A stretch of 64,000 bases of DNA from contig NZ_BMDW01000003.1 in assembly GCF_014636175.1 (NCBI RefSeq), positions 209,200-273,199 of the forward strand, given 5' to 3'. The position numbers and the translations under genes were made by a program. Positions 25,572-33,022 of the stretch are shown one piece after another (the first letter of the stretch is position 1; each line of letters opens with the position of its first letter). This stretch comes from Sphingomonas psychrolutea (GTDB lineage: Bacteria > Pseudomonadota > Alphaproteobacteria > Sphingomonadales > Sphingomonadaceae). Under the pieces are notes generated by a model. That model worked only from the letters and a program-made list of their open reading frames with translations, was not told where the DNA came from and made no database searches.

Positions 25572-26318
25572 ATGAGCGACCTGATGCCGTCCCCCGCCCT
25601 GCCCAGTCCGCGTGACCAGCGGGCGTCGCCAAGACGCGGCATCGTCCGGCGACTCAACGCTTGGATCGTGCGGCTCGTGCTGGGTTTCGTGCTGCTCTCG
25701 GTCCTTATGGTCGTGATCTACCGCTTCGTGCCGCCACCGGTCACGCTGACGATGATTGGCGATGCGATCGGCGGGCACGGGATCGACAAATCCTGGCGGC
25801 CCTTGTCCCAGATCGACCCCAATATGGCGCGGGCCGCGATTGCGGGCGAAGATTCGCGGTTCTGCACGCATCACGGGTTCGATCTGAAGGCGATCGAGAC
25901 CGCCTATAGCCGCAATGCGCGCGGCGGGCGTATCCGCGGTGGATCGACGATCAGCCAGCAGACCGCCAAGAACGTCTTCTTGATTCAGGGCGGCGGTTAT
26001 GTCCGCAAGGCGCTCGAAGCGTATTTCACCGTGCTGATCGAGGCGATTTGGGGAAAACGCCGGATCATGGAGGTGTATCTCAACGTCGCCGAGACCGGCA
26101 TCGGCACCTACGGCGTCGAGGCCGGCGCGCAGCGTTATTTCGGTCATGACGCCGGGCAATTGTCGCCGCAGGAGGCCGGGCGGATCGCTGCGATCCTGCC
26201 GCTCCCGAAGAAGCGCGCCGCAGTGGCCCCGCGCGGCTTCACTCGCCGTCACGGCAACGCCATCACCCGCCGGGTCGGCGTCGTCCGCAACGACGGGCTG
26301 GATGGGTGCCTGCGCTAG
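25572..26318 (+). CDS. mtgA: Monofunctional peptidoglycan transglycosylase MtgA
   Basis: 248 residues. One N-terminal membrane helix (RLVLGFVLLSVLMVVIY) and a GT51 domain. Catalytic Glu in AAIAGEDSRFCTHHGFD, plus GGSTISQQTAKNVFL and the second Glu region RIMEVYLNVAETG. It polymerises lipid II into glycan strands at the inner membrane. ATG 25572 is preferred over a GTG at 25536. No transpeptidase domain. Confidence 0.94.
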   Translation: MSDLMPSPALPSPRDQRASPRRGIVRRLNAWIVRLVLGFVLLSVLMVVIYRFVPPPVTLTMIGDAIGGHGIDKSWRPLSQIDPNMARAAIAGEDSRFCTHHGFDLKAIETAYSRNARGGRIRGGSTISQQTAKNVFLIQGGGYVRKALEAYFTVLIEAIWGKRRIMEVYLNVAETGIGTYGVEAGAQRYFGHDAGQLSPQEAGRIAAILPLPKKRAAVAPRGFTRRHGNAITRRVGVVRNDGLDGCLR

Positions 26319-26321
26319 CGC

Positions 26322-26567
26322 TTATTTGGTTGCGTCGTCCGCAGCTTTGGAGGCGCTGTCGCCGACCTTCTTTGCACTATCGCCGACATCCTTGGCGGCA
26401 CTCGTCACCGCGTCGGTCCGCAGATTGTCGTTCTGGCTCTTGTTGAAGAGAAAGAACGCGCCGACCGCGACCGCGATCAGCAACGCGAGGCCGATCAGGA
26501 TCGTCCCGCCGCTGCCGCGACGTTCGATGACGGTGGTGTGCGGCGTGTCGGTGACCTTGTCTGGCAT
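26322..26567 (-). CDS. Small membrane protein with repeated KxVGDSA tail (81 aa)
   Basis: 81 residues: basic N-terminus, one transmembrane helix (GTILIGLALLIAVAVGAFFLF), then a C-terminal tail with three 7-residue repeats (KDVGDSA, KKVGDSA, SKAADDA), likely an amphipathic helix. CAGGAGG lies 4-5 bases before the ATG at 26567. Convergent with mtgA, 3 bases apart. Function unknown. Confidence 0.8.
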   Translation of the reverse strand: MPDKVTDTPHTTVIERRGSGGTILIGLALLIAVAVGAFFLFNKSQNDNLRTDAVTSAAKDVGDSAKKVGDSASKAADDATK

Positions 26568-26645
26568 GCTATCCTCCTGTTTTGACTGGAGACGATAACT
26601 TGCGCAGCGGTGAAACGTTCCGCTGGGGGGATCCGCTCGGAGCGC

Positions 26646-26731
26646 GCGACGTGGCAAAGCCACGTCGTCGGACGGGCAAATGCCCGCCGGCCGAGCTTGC
26701 GCGAGTCGAGCGGGCGTAGCCGCTCGCCGCG
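26646..26731. repeat. Palindromic repeat with three hairpins (CGTCGTCGGACGGGC family, copy 1)
   Basis: Hairpins CGACGTGGC-aaa-GCCACGTCG, CGGGC-aaat-GCCCG and GAGCGG..CCGCTC, directly downstream of ybaB. A second copy at 29728 keeps the hairpins although the stem bases differ, so the structure is conserved. Confidence 0.8.
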
Positions 26732-26737
26732 CTGCGC

Positions 26738-27061
26738 TCAAAACGGCAATTTGAACCCCGGCGGCAACGGAATGCCGCTCGTCATCTTCGCCATTTCCGC
26801 ACCCGAAGCCGCATCGGCCTTCGCCTTGGCGTCGTTAAAAGCAGCGACGACCAGATCCTCGATCATCTGCTTCTCGCTTGGCTGGAGCAGCGATTCGTCG
26901 ATCTCGATGCCGATGATCCGGCCCTTGGCCGACGCACGCACCTTGACGAGGCCACCGCCCGCGGCACCTTCGACCTCGATCTTGTCGAGCCCATCCTGCG
27001 CCTTGGTCAATTCGGCCTGGACGTTTTGCGCCATCGCCATAATCTCTTCGATGCTCTTCAT
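26738..27061 (-). CDS. ybaB: YbaB/EbfC family nucleoid-associated protein
   Basis: 107 residues, usual length. Family motifs MKSIEEIMAMAQNVQAELTK, VKVRASAKGRIIGIEIDESL and PPGFKLPF. It forms a dimer that binds DNA without strong specificity. Its ATG overlaps the dnaX stop (ATGA), the standard dnaX-ybaB arrangement; recR is not adjacent here. Confidence 0.95.
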   Translation of the reverse strand: MKSIEEIMAMAQNVQAELTKAQDGLDKIEVEGAAGGGLVKVRASAKGRIIGIEIDESLLQPSEKQMIEDLVVAAFNDAKAKADAASGAEMAKMTSGIPLPPGFKLPF

Positions 27062-28749
27062 ACGCTCTTACTCCGCTGTTTCATCAAACTCTCGATCTCG
27101 CTGTCGGCGATCTCCGCCTCCGGGAACACATCAAGCGCCGCTCGGACCATCGGACTCGCCATGATTTCGGCCTTGAACGATTCATACTGCGCCGCATCGA
27201 GCTCGCGCAGCGTTGCTGCACCCGGCGTGTCGGCAGTGGTGATCTTCCAGTTACGCGCCGTGGCGCTCTTCAGCGCCCCCGCAAGTTCGCCGATCAGATC
27301 GGACGGTAACGGCCGCGCCGAGCTTAGCACGAGATCGGTCCCGCTGAGACTGACGAGGCTGGCATGATGCCGAACGCGCAGCGACAGGCCGATATTCCGG
27401 GTCCGCTCAAGCAAGTCGATGATCTCCGAGATCGATGCAGGCAAGGCCGCCTCGGCCGAAGCACCCGCCGGCGCCGCCACCGGTGCCACGGGCGCGGAGA
27501 TCGCCATCGGCGCACCATTCTGGATCATCCGCGCCAGCTCGCCCGGATCCGGCAAGGTCGAGGCATGGACCAGCCGCAACAGCGCCATCTCGCACGCCTC
27601 GATCGGCATCGCCGCGCGGCCGACCTCTTCATGCCCCTTGAGCAGCAATTGCCACAGCCGGTGGAGCGCGGCGAAGGACAGCGACGCGGCCCAGCCCTGC
27701 AGCGCCTCGCGCTCCTCGGTCGCTTGCCCCGGCTCAACCGCCGCGCCGAGCTTGACCAGCGTGGTCGCGTGGACCGTCTCAAGCAGCCCGCGCAGCACGC
27801 CGAGCGGATCGACGCCGAGATCATATTGCCGCCGCAGCGCCGCGAGCGCCCCGATGCCGTCGCCGCCGAGCAGCAGCGTCATCAAATCGCGGATCGCACC
27901 ACGATCGGACAGACCGAGCATGTCGCGCACGGCGGCGGCACTCACCGCGCCGCCGTCCATATCGGCATGCGCGATCGCCTGATCGAGGATCGACAGACCG
28001 TCGCGCGCCGACCCTTCCGCCGCGCGCGCGATCAGTCCGAGCGCCTCGGGCTCGGCGCTCACACCCTCAGCGTCGAGCACGCGAGCGAAGTGATCCGCGA
28101 GCTTTTCCGCCGGAATACGGCGCAAATCGAAGCGCTGGCAGCGCGACAGCACCGTCACCGGCACCTTGTTCACTTCGGTCGTGGCGAGCACGAACTTCAC
28201 GCCCTCGGCCGGTTCCTCGAGCGTCTTCAACAGCGCGTTGAACGCGTTCTTGGACAGCATATGGACTTCGTCGATGATGTAGATCTTGTAGCGCGCGACG
28301 AACGCGGTCATCCGCGAGGCATCGATCACCGCGCGCATGTCATCGACGCCGGTATGGCTCGCGGCGTCCATCTCGATCACGTCGATATGGCGGCCCTCGG
28401 CGATGCCGACGCATGGCTCGCAACGCCCGCACGGATCGATCGTCGGCCCGCCCTGCCCGTCCGGCCCGATGCAGTTGAGCGCCTTGGCGAGCAAGCGCGC
28501 GGTCGAGGTCTTGCCGACGCCGCGCACACCGGTGAGCAGAAAGGCATGCGCGAGCCGCCCGCGGCGGATCGCATTGCCGAGCGTGGTGACCATCGCATCC
28601 TGGCCGATGAGTTCGGCAAAGGTCTGCGGGCGGTATTTGCGGGCGAGGACGCGGTAGGCTTCGCTCTTCGGCGGCGCGGGGGGTTCGCCCAAGTCAAAGC
28701 CGGGGGTGTCGTCGGCTGGGCCGCCAAGGAGATCGGAGGAGTCGGACAT
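27058..28749 (-). CDS. dnaX: DNA polymerase III subunit tau/gamma
   Basis: 563 residues. Clamp-loader ATPase. P-loop GVRGVGKTSTARLLA, zinc site with four Cys around IDPCGRCEPCVGIAEG, DEVHMLSKNAFNALLKTLEE and the sensor-1 region ATTEVNKVPVTVLSRCQRF. A Pro/Ala-rich linker precedes the tau C-terminal domain. I see no A6G-type slippery run, so a programmed-frameshift gamma form is not indicated. A start upstream of the usual core gives an acidic N-terminal ~25-residue leader (SDSSDLLGGPADDTPGFDLG). Confidence 0.96.
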   Translation of the reverse strand: MSDSSDLLGGPADDTPGFDLGEPPAPPKSEAYRVLARKYRPQTFAELIGQDAMVTTLGNAIRRGRLAHAFLLTGVRGVGKTSTARLLAKALNCIGPDGQGGPTIDPCGRCEPCVGIAEGRHIDVIEMDAASHTGVDDMRAVIDASRMTAFVARYKIYIIDEVHMLSKNAFNALLKTLEEPAEGVKFVLATTEVNKVPVTVLSRCQRFDLRRIPAEKLADHFARVLDAEGVSAEPEALGLIARAAEGSARDGLSILDQAIAHADMDGGAVSAAAVRDMLGLSDRGAIRDLMTLLLGGDGIGALAALRRQYDLGVDPLGVLRGLLETVHATTLVKLGAAVEPGQATEEREALQGWAASLSFAALHRLWQLLLKGHEEVGRAAMPIEACEMALLRLVHASTLPDPGELARMIQNGAPMAISAPVAPVAAPAGASAEAALPASISEIIDLLERTRNIGLSLRVRHHASLVSLSGTDLVLSSARPLPSDLIGELAGALKSATARNWKITTADTPGAATLRELDAAQYESFKAEIMASPMVRAALDVFPEAEIADSEIESLMKQRSKSV

Positions 28750-29135
28750 TGCGCCCTATCTAGGGGCAGCGGGGGGGATTGTCGAAGGGTTGGTTTTGGC
28801 GGGCGGGCGTGTGCGTGGGACCGGCGTTAAAGTCGCAAAAGTTACGGTATCCCGCGTTTTTCGGGGAATGCTCGATGCGCGGAAGTTTAGGCTAAGGTTA
28901 GGGATAAACGCGGTTGCTTTGGCTATTGCGTGCGCAACGGCGCACGCCGTGGCTCCGCGCGTCCAGCTGGTTTTGGCGACAACGATGGGAAAGAGCAGCC
29001 GCGAGTTTGGCAGATCGCGCGGTTGTAGGACATATGTGTCGGTTTGGGGTGGGAGCCGGAATGGCCGCTTTGGAGCGACTGTTTGCAGTAAGCCGACATT
29101 TTTCTTCGCGCCTTGGCAGGTCAGCTACACGCCCT
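28750..29135. other. 386-base stretch without a supported gene
   Basis: Between dnaX and two small minus-strand genes. One 27-base motif copy lies at 28881. An open frame on the plus strand crosses most of it but has no ribosome-binding site or recognisable motif. GC is a little lower than the surroundings. I see no RNA gene here. Confidence 0.5.
28881..28907 (+). repeat. 27-base motif shared with 15176-15202 (copy 2)
   Basis: GGAAGTTTAGGCTAAGGTT then AGGGATAA, matching the minus-strand copy at 15176 at 26 of 27 bases. Here it is not at the end of a gene. Confidence 0.7.
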
Positions 29136-29345
29136 CTAATCGAGATCAGTCGCGATTGATTTCAAACGAGCCGATACTGGTCGTTCGCTCAACTCCCGTG
29201 TCAGTGCGGCCCACATCGCCTTGACCGTATCACGTTTTCCGGTTGAGCAACCAAGGCGGGCAATTTTGACGGTCATGAGTTCCGCGGCGCTGAGGGACCG
29301 GCGAAGCCGACGTTCCTGATAGCCGATGAAGTGGCCGGGTTTCAT
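29136..29345 (-). CDS. Small protein of unknown function (69 aa)
   Basis: 69 residues, basic: QERRLRRSLSAAELMTVKIA, then KRDTVKAMWAALTRELSERP. Predicted largely helical, no membrane segment. Its ATG overlaps the stop of the preceding 57-aa gene (ATGA), which supports both being real. It resembles no family I can name. Confidence 0.55.
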   Translation of the reverse strand: MKPGHFIGYQERRLRRSLSAAELMTVKIARLGCSTGKRDTVKAMWAALTRELSERPVSARLKSIATDLD

Positions 29346-29515
29346 TCGACTGCCCGACGGAATGGAAACGCGTCGTCGCCGTGCGCCAGCATCTCATATT
29401 GTGTCGCCATTTCGACGTGGATTTGCCGAATACCCGCGTCGGTTGCCTTGTCGGCGAGCGAGCGCGCTTGGGAGGCGCGAACAGCATAATATGGACCTTT
29501 ACGATCTTCCTGCAT
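29342..29515 (-). CDS. Small protein of unknown function (57 aa)
   Basis: 57 residues: MQEDRKGPYYAVRASQARSL, then IRQIHVEMATQYEMLAHGDD. The pattern of a YYxxRAxQAR start and an H-x-E-x-A-x-x-Y-E-x-L end recalls short alphaproteobacterial helical proteins. CAGGAG sits 7 bases before the ATG. Followed by an overlapping 69-aa gene. Confidence 0.65.
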   Translation of the reverse strand: MQEDRKGPYYAVRASQARSLADKATDAGIRQIHVEMATQYEMLAHGDDAFPFRRAVE

Positions 29516-29821
29516 TGGAATTCTCCTGCCCGAAGCGGGAGCTTTGCAGACGCTCTCAGTCACCGACTCGCCATGCCAGTCTCGATGATACCAAAGTATA
29601 ACATATATTAGGGGACAGAGTCTCTCGCTAGATCAAAAGCTTTCCCTACAGGGAAACGCCCGATCTTTGCCGGCCAGTCGCGCCGAGAAGCGTTTGCTCG
29701 GCGAACGGCAGATTTCCTGAAATTGAAGCGACCCGGCAAAGCCGGGTCGTCGGACGGGCTTTGCCCGCCGGCCGCGCTTGCCTGCGTGGCGAGGCGCAGC
29801 CTCGCTCTCGCTGGCTGCGCG
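29516..29821. other. 306-base region holding a palindromic repeat
   Basis: Upstream of the 57-aa gene and downstream of the SRP RNA. The first ~200 bases show nothing I can name; the rest is the repeat described at 29728-29820. Short open frames on both strands here are shadows of the repeat. Confidence 0.6.
29728..29820. repeat. Palindromic repeat with three hairpins (copy 2)
   Basis: Same family as 26646: hairpins CGACCCGGC-aaa-GCCGGGTCG, CGGGC-ttt-GCCCG, and GCGAGG-cgca-GCCTCGC. The spacer TCGGACGGGC and GCCCGCCGGCCG are identical between copies while the stems vary in a compensatory way. It directly abuts the 3' end of the SRP RNA. Confidence 0.8.
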
Positions 29822-29914
29822 GTGGGAGCCGGAACGACCCGGGGCGAAATCGTTGTGGCTGCTGCCTTCCGGCCCTGACCAGGTTGGCGACGACCCCGTC
29901 CGCCCGACTCCCAC
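29822..29914 (-). ncRNA. ffs: Signal recognition particle RNA (small 4.5S type)
   Basis: About 93 bases. The ends GTGGGAG and CTCCCAC pair. The apical domain is unmistakable on the minus strand: CCTGGTCAGGGCCGGAAGGC followed by AGCAGCCA, with the GGAA tetraloop and the Ffh-binding symmetric loop. Its partners ffh and ftsY are in the same window. Confidence 0.95.
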
Positions 29915-29954
29915 GGCGCATATGGCGGGGTCGGGCGGCGGGATCAAGGGCTGC

Positions 29955-30176
29955 TTAGCGGCGAACCGTGCGGCAGGTGCGGATGCGGCGGTGATGGCGA
30001 TACTTTACCGTGCAGACGCGGCGGGTGTGCGGGCGATAGCCATCGCGCACGGTGTGGACGGTCCGCGTGCGCTCAACCACGCGACCGTGGCGCTCGGCCA
30101 TTTGAGCGCTGGCGCTGGCGGGAAGCATCGCGGCGGCGGCGATCAGGCCGGCGGACAACAGGGCTGCGAGTTTCAT
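29955..30176 (-). CDS. Small secreted basic protein (73 aa)
   Basis: A signal peptide (MKLAALLSAGLIAAAAMLPA, cleavage likely after ASA) precedes a ~49-residue mature part very rich in Arg and His (VERTRTVHTVRDGYRPHTRR, then KYRHHRRIRTCRTVRR) with two Cys. CAGGAG lies upstream of the ATG at 30176. It resembles short periplasmic basic proteins common in sphingomonads; no function known. Confidence 0.75.
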   Translation of the reverse strand: MKLAALLSAGLIAAAAMLPASASAQMAERHGRVVERTRTVHTVRDGYRPHTRRVCTVKYRHHRRIRTCRTVRR

Positions 30177-30235
30177 GCGATCATCTCCTGAACATTGCCC
30201 CAAAACCCATTTTCGGCGGCACCGGAGCGAAATGT

Positions 30236-30568
30236 TCAGCGGCCCTGCATGTTCCGTACTTCGCCCGGAATTCGCACCGTCAGCCCGTCGAGCGCTTGCG
30301 TCAGCAGAATCTGGCACGCGAGGCGCGAGGTGCGCGTGGCGCCGGCGGCGAGATCGAGCATGTCCTCCTCATCCTCGCTCGGCGGCGGGAGACGCGCGAA
30401 ATCCTCGGCCGCGACGATGACGTGGCAGGTCGAGCACGCCATTTGCCCCTCGCACGTACCCTCGAGCGGCTGGCCGTCGGCTTGCGCGACTTCGAGCAAG
30501 CGGTCGCCAGGATTGGCCGCGACGGTGCGCACCGCGCCGTCCAGTCCGATGAAGCGCACCTCGATCAT
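30236..30568 (-). CDS. fdx: [2Fe-2S] ferredoxin, adrenodoxin type
   Basis: 110 residues. Cluster cysteines C-x5-C-x2-C in TCEGQMACSTCHVIV and the fourth in SRLACQILL. Acidic partner-binding region PPPSEDEEDMLDL. Ends in VRIPGEVRNMQGR, typical of isc-type ferredoxins. It overlaps the end of the upstream cysteine desulfurase gene by ATGA, which fits a role in Fe-S cluster assembly. Confidence 0.95.
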   Translation of the reverse strand: MIEVRFIGLDGAVRTVAANPGDRLLEVAQADGQPLEGTCEGQMACSTCHVIVAAEDFARLPPPSEDEEDMLDLAAGATRTSRLACQILLTQALDGLTVRIPGEVRNMQGR

Positions 30569-31827
30569 GCCGCGCGGTCTCCTATCGTCTGTTGCGCGTC
30601 GGCGGCGGCGATGATGCGGTCGATCGCCTCGGCCAATTCGGCTTCGGTGGTGTAGCGCCCGAAGCCGAGCCGGATGCTGGAGCGCGCCTGTGCCTCGCTG
30701 AGGCCCAGCGCGCGGAGCACGTGGCTGGAGCGGCCCGAGCCGCTCGCGCAGGCCGAGCCTGCGGAAAAGGCGATGTCGCGGAGGTCGGACATCAGGCGCG
30801 CGACGTCTAGGCCGTCGTGGCGGATGTTGAGGTTGCCGTAGTAGCGGTGCTGGGTGGAGCCGTTGATGTTCCATCCTCCCCTCCTTGGACGAGCGTCAGG
30901 AGAACCATGCCCCGCATGGTTCAGGTCATCCCGGTGGGATGACCGACCTGACGCTGGGGCGGGTTGGTATGGGGAGAGGGTAGACGCCGCCTCTGGCCGA
31001 CCCACCCTCAGCCCCTCCCTTCCAGGGAGGGGAGGCGTCAAGCCCAACCGCTCGGTCGCGATAACCCAAAGGCGTTCGATATGCACCGCGTCAGCCTCGC
31101 GCCGTTCCGCCATCAGGGCCGCCGCGCGACCGAAGCCGGCGCACAAAGCGGGCGAGAGCGTGCCCGAGCGCCCGCCTTCCTGATCGCCGCCGTGGAGCAG
31201 CGGCTCCAGCGTCACGCCGTCGCGGATCCACAACGCACCGATGCCCTTGGGGCCGTATATCTTGTGTGCGGAGAGCGCGATCAGGTCGCAGCCTTCGGGG
31301 ATGGGCACGCGCCCGTACCCCTGCACCGCATCGCACAGGAACAGCGCCCCGACCCGGTGCGCCGCTTCGGCCAGTTCGGTGATCGGCTGAACGACGCCGA
31401 TCTCGTTATTGACCAGCATCGCGGCAACCAGCCCGGTGCCCGGCTGGATCGCCGGATTCGCCGCAGCGAGATCAACAACGCCATCGACATCGACCGCCAA
31501 GACCGTGGCCGATCGCCCGTGCCGCGCTTCAGCATCGACGGCATCGAGCACGGCGGCATGCTCGCTCGCGAGCGTCACCATCTCGCCAGTCGTGCCCTTG
31601 ATCGCCCAGTTGAGCGACTCGGTCGCGCCGCTGGTGAAGACGACACGCCCGCCCGGTGGCAACACGGCCGCGACCTGATCGCGCGCGAATTCGACCGCCG
31701 CTTTTGCCTTGCGCCCCGCGGCATGCGCCGAGTGCGGGTTGGCGTGCTGGTCGCGCAGCCATGGCAACATCGCATCGAGCGCCTCGGGCGCGAGCGGGGT
31801 GGTCGCCTGATAATCGAGGTAGATCAT
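30565..31827 (-). CDS. Cysteine desulfurase (NifS/IscS family) with an in-frame palindromic insertion
   Basis: 420 residues. It takes sulfur from cysteine for Fe-S and thio-modifications. PLP lysine in IALSAHKIYGPKGIGALW; catalytic Cys in FSAGSACASGSGRSSHVL; start MIYLDYQATTPLAPEALDAM. Between ERLGLT and WNINGSTQHRYYGNL it carries ~55 extra residues (PPLPGREGLRVGRPEA onward) coded by a palindromic repeat, without breaking the frame. The start overlaps the stop of the second desulfurase (ATGA). Whether the inserted loop is tolerated in the protein is not known. Confidence 0.9.
   Translation of the reverse strand: MIYLDYQATTPLAPEALDAMLPWLRDQHANPHSAHAAGRKAKAAVEFARDQVAAVLPPGGRVVFTSGATESLNWAIKGTTGEMVTLASEHAAVLDAVDAEARHGRSATVLAVDVDGVVDLAAANPAIQPGTGLVAAMLVNNEIGVVQPITELAEAAHRVGALFLCDAVQGYGRVPIPEGCDLIALSAHKIYGPKGIGALWIRDGVTLEPLLHGGDQEGGRSGTLSPALCAGFGRAAALMAERREADAVHIERLWVIATERLGLTPPLPGREGLRVGRPEAASTLSPYQPAPASGRSSHRDDLNHAGHGSPDARPRRGGWNINGSTQHRYYGNLNIRHDGLDVARLMSDLRDIAFSAGSACASGSGRSSHVLRALGLSEAQARSSIRLGFGRYTTEAELAEAIDRIIAAADAQQTIGDRAA
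30875..31035. repeat. Palindromic repeat (CCTCCCC family) inside a cysteine desulfurase gene
   Basis: Outer arms CCTCCCCTCC and GGAGGGGAGG pair perfectly. Inside are further hairpins: CGTCAGG..CCTGACG, GAACCATGC..GCATGGTTC, GGTCATCCC-ggt-GGGATGACC, and CCCCTCCCT-tcc-AGGGAGGGG. The element sits wholly within the coding frame. Related elements are at 34651 and 37143. Confidence 0.9.
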
Positions 31828-32909
31828 GCCGCGAACGCCCGCGCCGCGCGCGAGATCGCGCGCCATTCCTTGATGAAGCGATCGACATCGGCCGCGCTGG
31901 TCGAGCGACCGAAACTGACGCGGACGACTTCGCGTGAGGCTTCCACGCTCCAGCCCATCGCGCCCAGCACATGGCTCGGCTTCATGCTGCCAGAGGAACA
32001 CGCGCTGCCGGCCGAGACCGCGATCCCGGCCATGTCGAAGCGGATCAACTGCGTCGCGGCGCCCAGGCCGGGCATGCGGTACGACCCGATCGCCGGGTGG
32101 CGCGGCGCGGCGGGCGCGACAATCTGCCCGCCCGAACGGGTGATCGCGTCGTCGAGTGTCGCACGAAGCAGGGACATCGCGGCGACATCCTCCGGCGCGG
32201 CCAGCGCTGCGGCGAAACCAAGTGCGCCGGGAAGATTCTCGGTCCCGCTCCGATAGCCGCGTTCTTGCCCGCCAGTCGGGCTGAGCGTCGCCACGTCGCG
32301 CACCAGCAATGCGCCAACCCCCGGCGGCCCGCCGCGCTTGTGCGCGGAGATCGCGATGAAATCGGCGTGGTGCGCCACGTCCGCATCGGCCCCCGGCGGC
32401 ATTTGCGCGGCATCGACCAGCAACAGGCCGCCTGCGGCATGGACGATCCCGGCGATCGCGGCGATCGGCTGGCGCACGCCGGTTTCGCTGTTGCACCATT
32501 GCGCCGCGAGGAGCGTCGGCTGCCCGGCGAGCACGCGCTGCAAGTTCGCGGAATCGATCAGGCCATCGGTGCCGACGCGGAGCACATCGGCCGTAGGGGC
32601 CGCGCGAATCACCGCATCATGCTCGACCGCCGAGATCAGCCGCCGTGCCGCCACACCGCGCCCGAGCGCGATCGCCAGCGCCTCGCTCGCACCGCTGGTC
32701 AGGATCGTCTCGCCGCTCCAGCCATAAGCGGAAGCGATCCGCGCCCGCGCCGCCTCCAGCGCCGCGCGCGCGGCGCGGCCTTCGGCATGCGGCGAGGACG
32801 GGTTCGCCCAGTGCGTCATCGCCTCCGCCGCCGCCGCCATCGCCCCGGGCAGAATCGGCGTGGTGGCGGCGTGATCGAGATAAAGCCGGGAAGCGGGGTG
32901 GTCGGTCAA
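31824..32909 (-). CDS. Second cysteine desulfurase (class V aminotransferase)
   Basis: About 361 residues. PLP lysine in AISAHKRGGPPGVGALLV; catalytic Cys in VSAGSACSSGSMKPSHVLGA; RLYLDHAATTPILPGAMAA at the start. It differs clearly from its neighbour, so this is an old pair rather than a recent duplication. Start codon uncertain: TTG at 32909 gives the usual length, and TTG at 32981 is also open. Divergent from an alpha/beta hydrolase. Confidence 0.88.
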   Translation of the reverse strand: MTDHPASRLYLDHAATTPILPGAMAAAAEAMTHWANPSSPHAEGRAARAALEAARARIASAYGWSGETILTSGASEALAIALGRGVAARRLISAVEHDAVIRAAPTADVLRVGTDGLIDSANLQRVLAGQPTLLAAQWCNSETGVRQPIAAIAGIVHAAGGLLLVDAAQMPPGADADVAHHADFIAISAHKRGGPPGVGALLVRDVATLSPTGGQERGYRSGTENLPGALGFAAALAAPEDVAAMSLLRATLDDAITRSGGQIVAPAAPRHPAIGSYRMPGLGAATQLIRFDMAGIAVSAGSACSSGSMKPSHVLGAMGWSVEASREVVRVSFGRSTSAADVDRFIKEWRAISRAARAFAA

Positions 32910-32931
32910 AAGGCGGTCGGTTCCGAAGTGA

Positions 32932-32959
32932 TTGCGAAGGGGAGCGTTGTGCTTATATA
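32932..32959 (+). promoter_or_regulatory. Possible promoter of the alpha/beta hydrolase gene
   Basis: TTGCGA and TATATA separated by 16 bases, ~65 bases before the hydrolase start. Only a visual match to a sigma-70-like pattern; no consensus for this group was tested. Confidence 0.35.
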
Positions 32960-33008
32960 GCGCGCAACTTCCCGCGCCCAAATATCTTGGGCTGCGCGCC
33001 CCTTTTTT
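32960..33008 (+). promoter_or_regulatory. Terminator-like hairpin with T-run in the hydrolase leader
   Basis: Stem GCGCGCA with TGCGCGC (outer) and GCCCAA with TTGGGC (inner), then CCTTTTTT, ending just before the hydrolase start. It could be an attenuator or a terminator for read-through from upstream. If transcription starts ~7 bases after TATATA, the outer 5' arm would be mostly outside the transcript, so the role is uncertain. Confidence 0.4.
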
Positions 33009-33022
33009 AGTCAGCAGGTCCG

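Noticed and set aside
27058..28749. Possible programmed frameshift in dnaX to give gamma
   Set aside because: No A-AAA-AAG or similar slippery run is visible in the gene.
28706..29224. A 172-codon plus-strand open frame in the sparse region
   Set aside because: No ribosome-binding site, overlaps the start of dnaX and a small gene on the other strand, and shows no recognisable domain.
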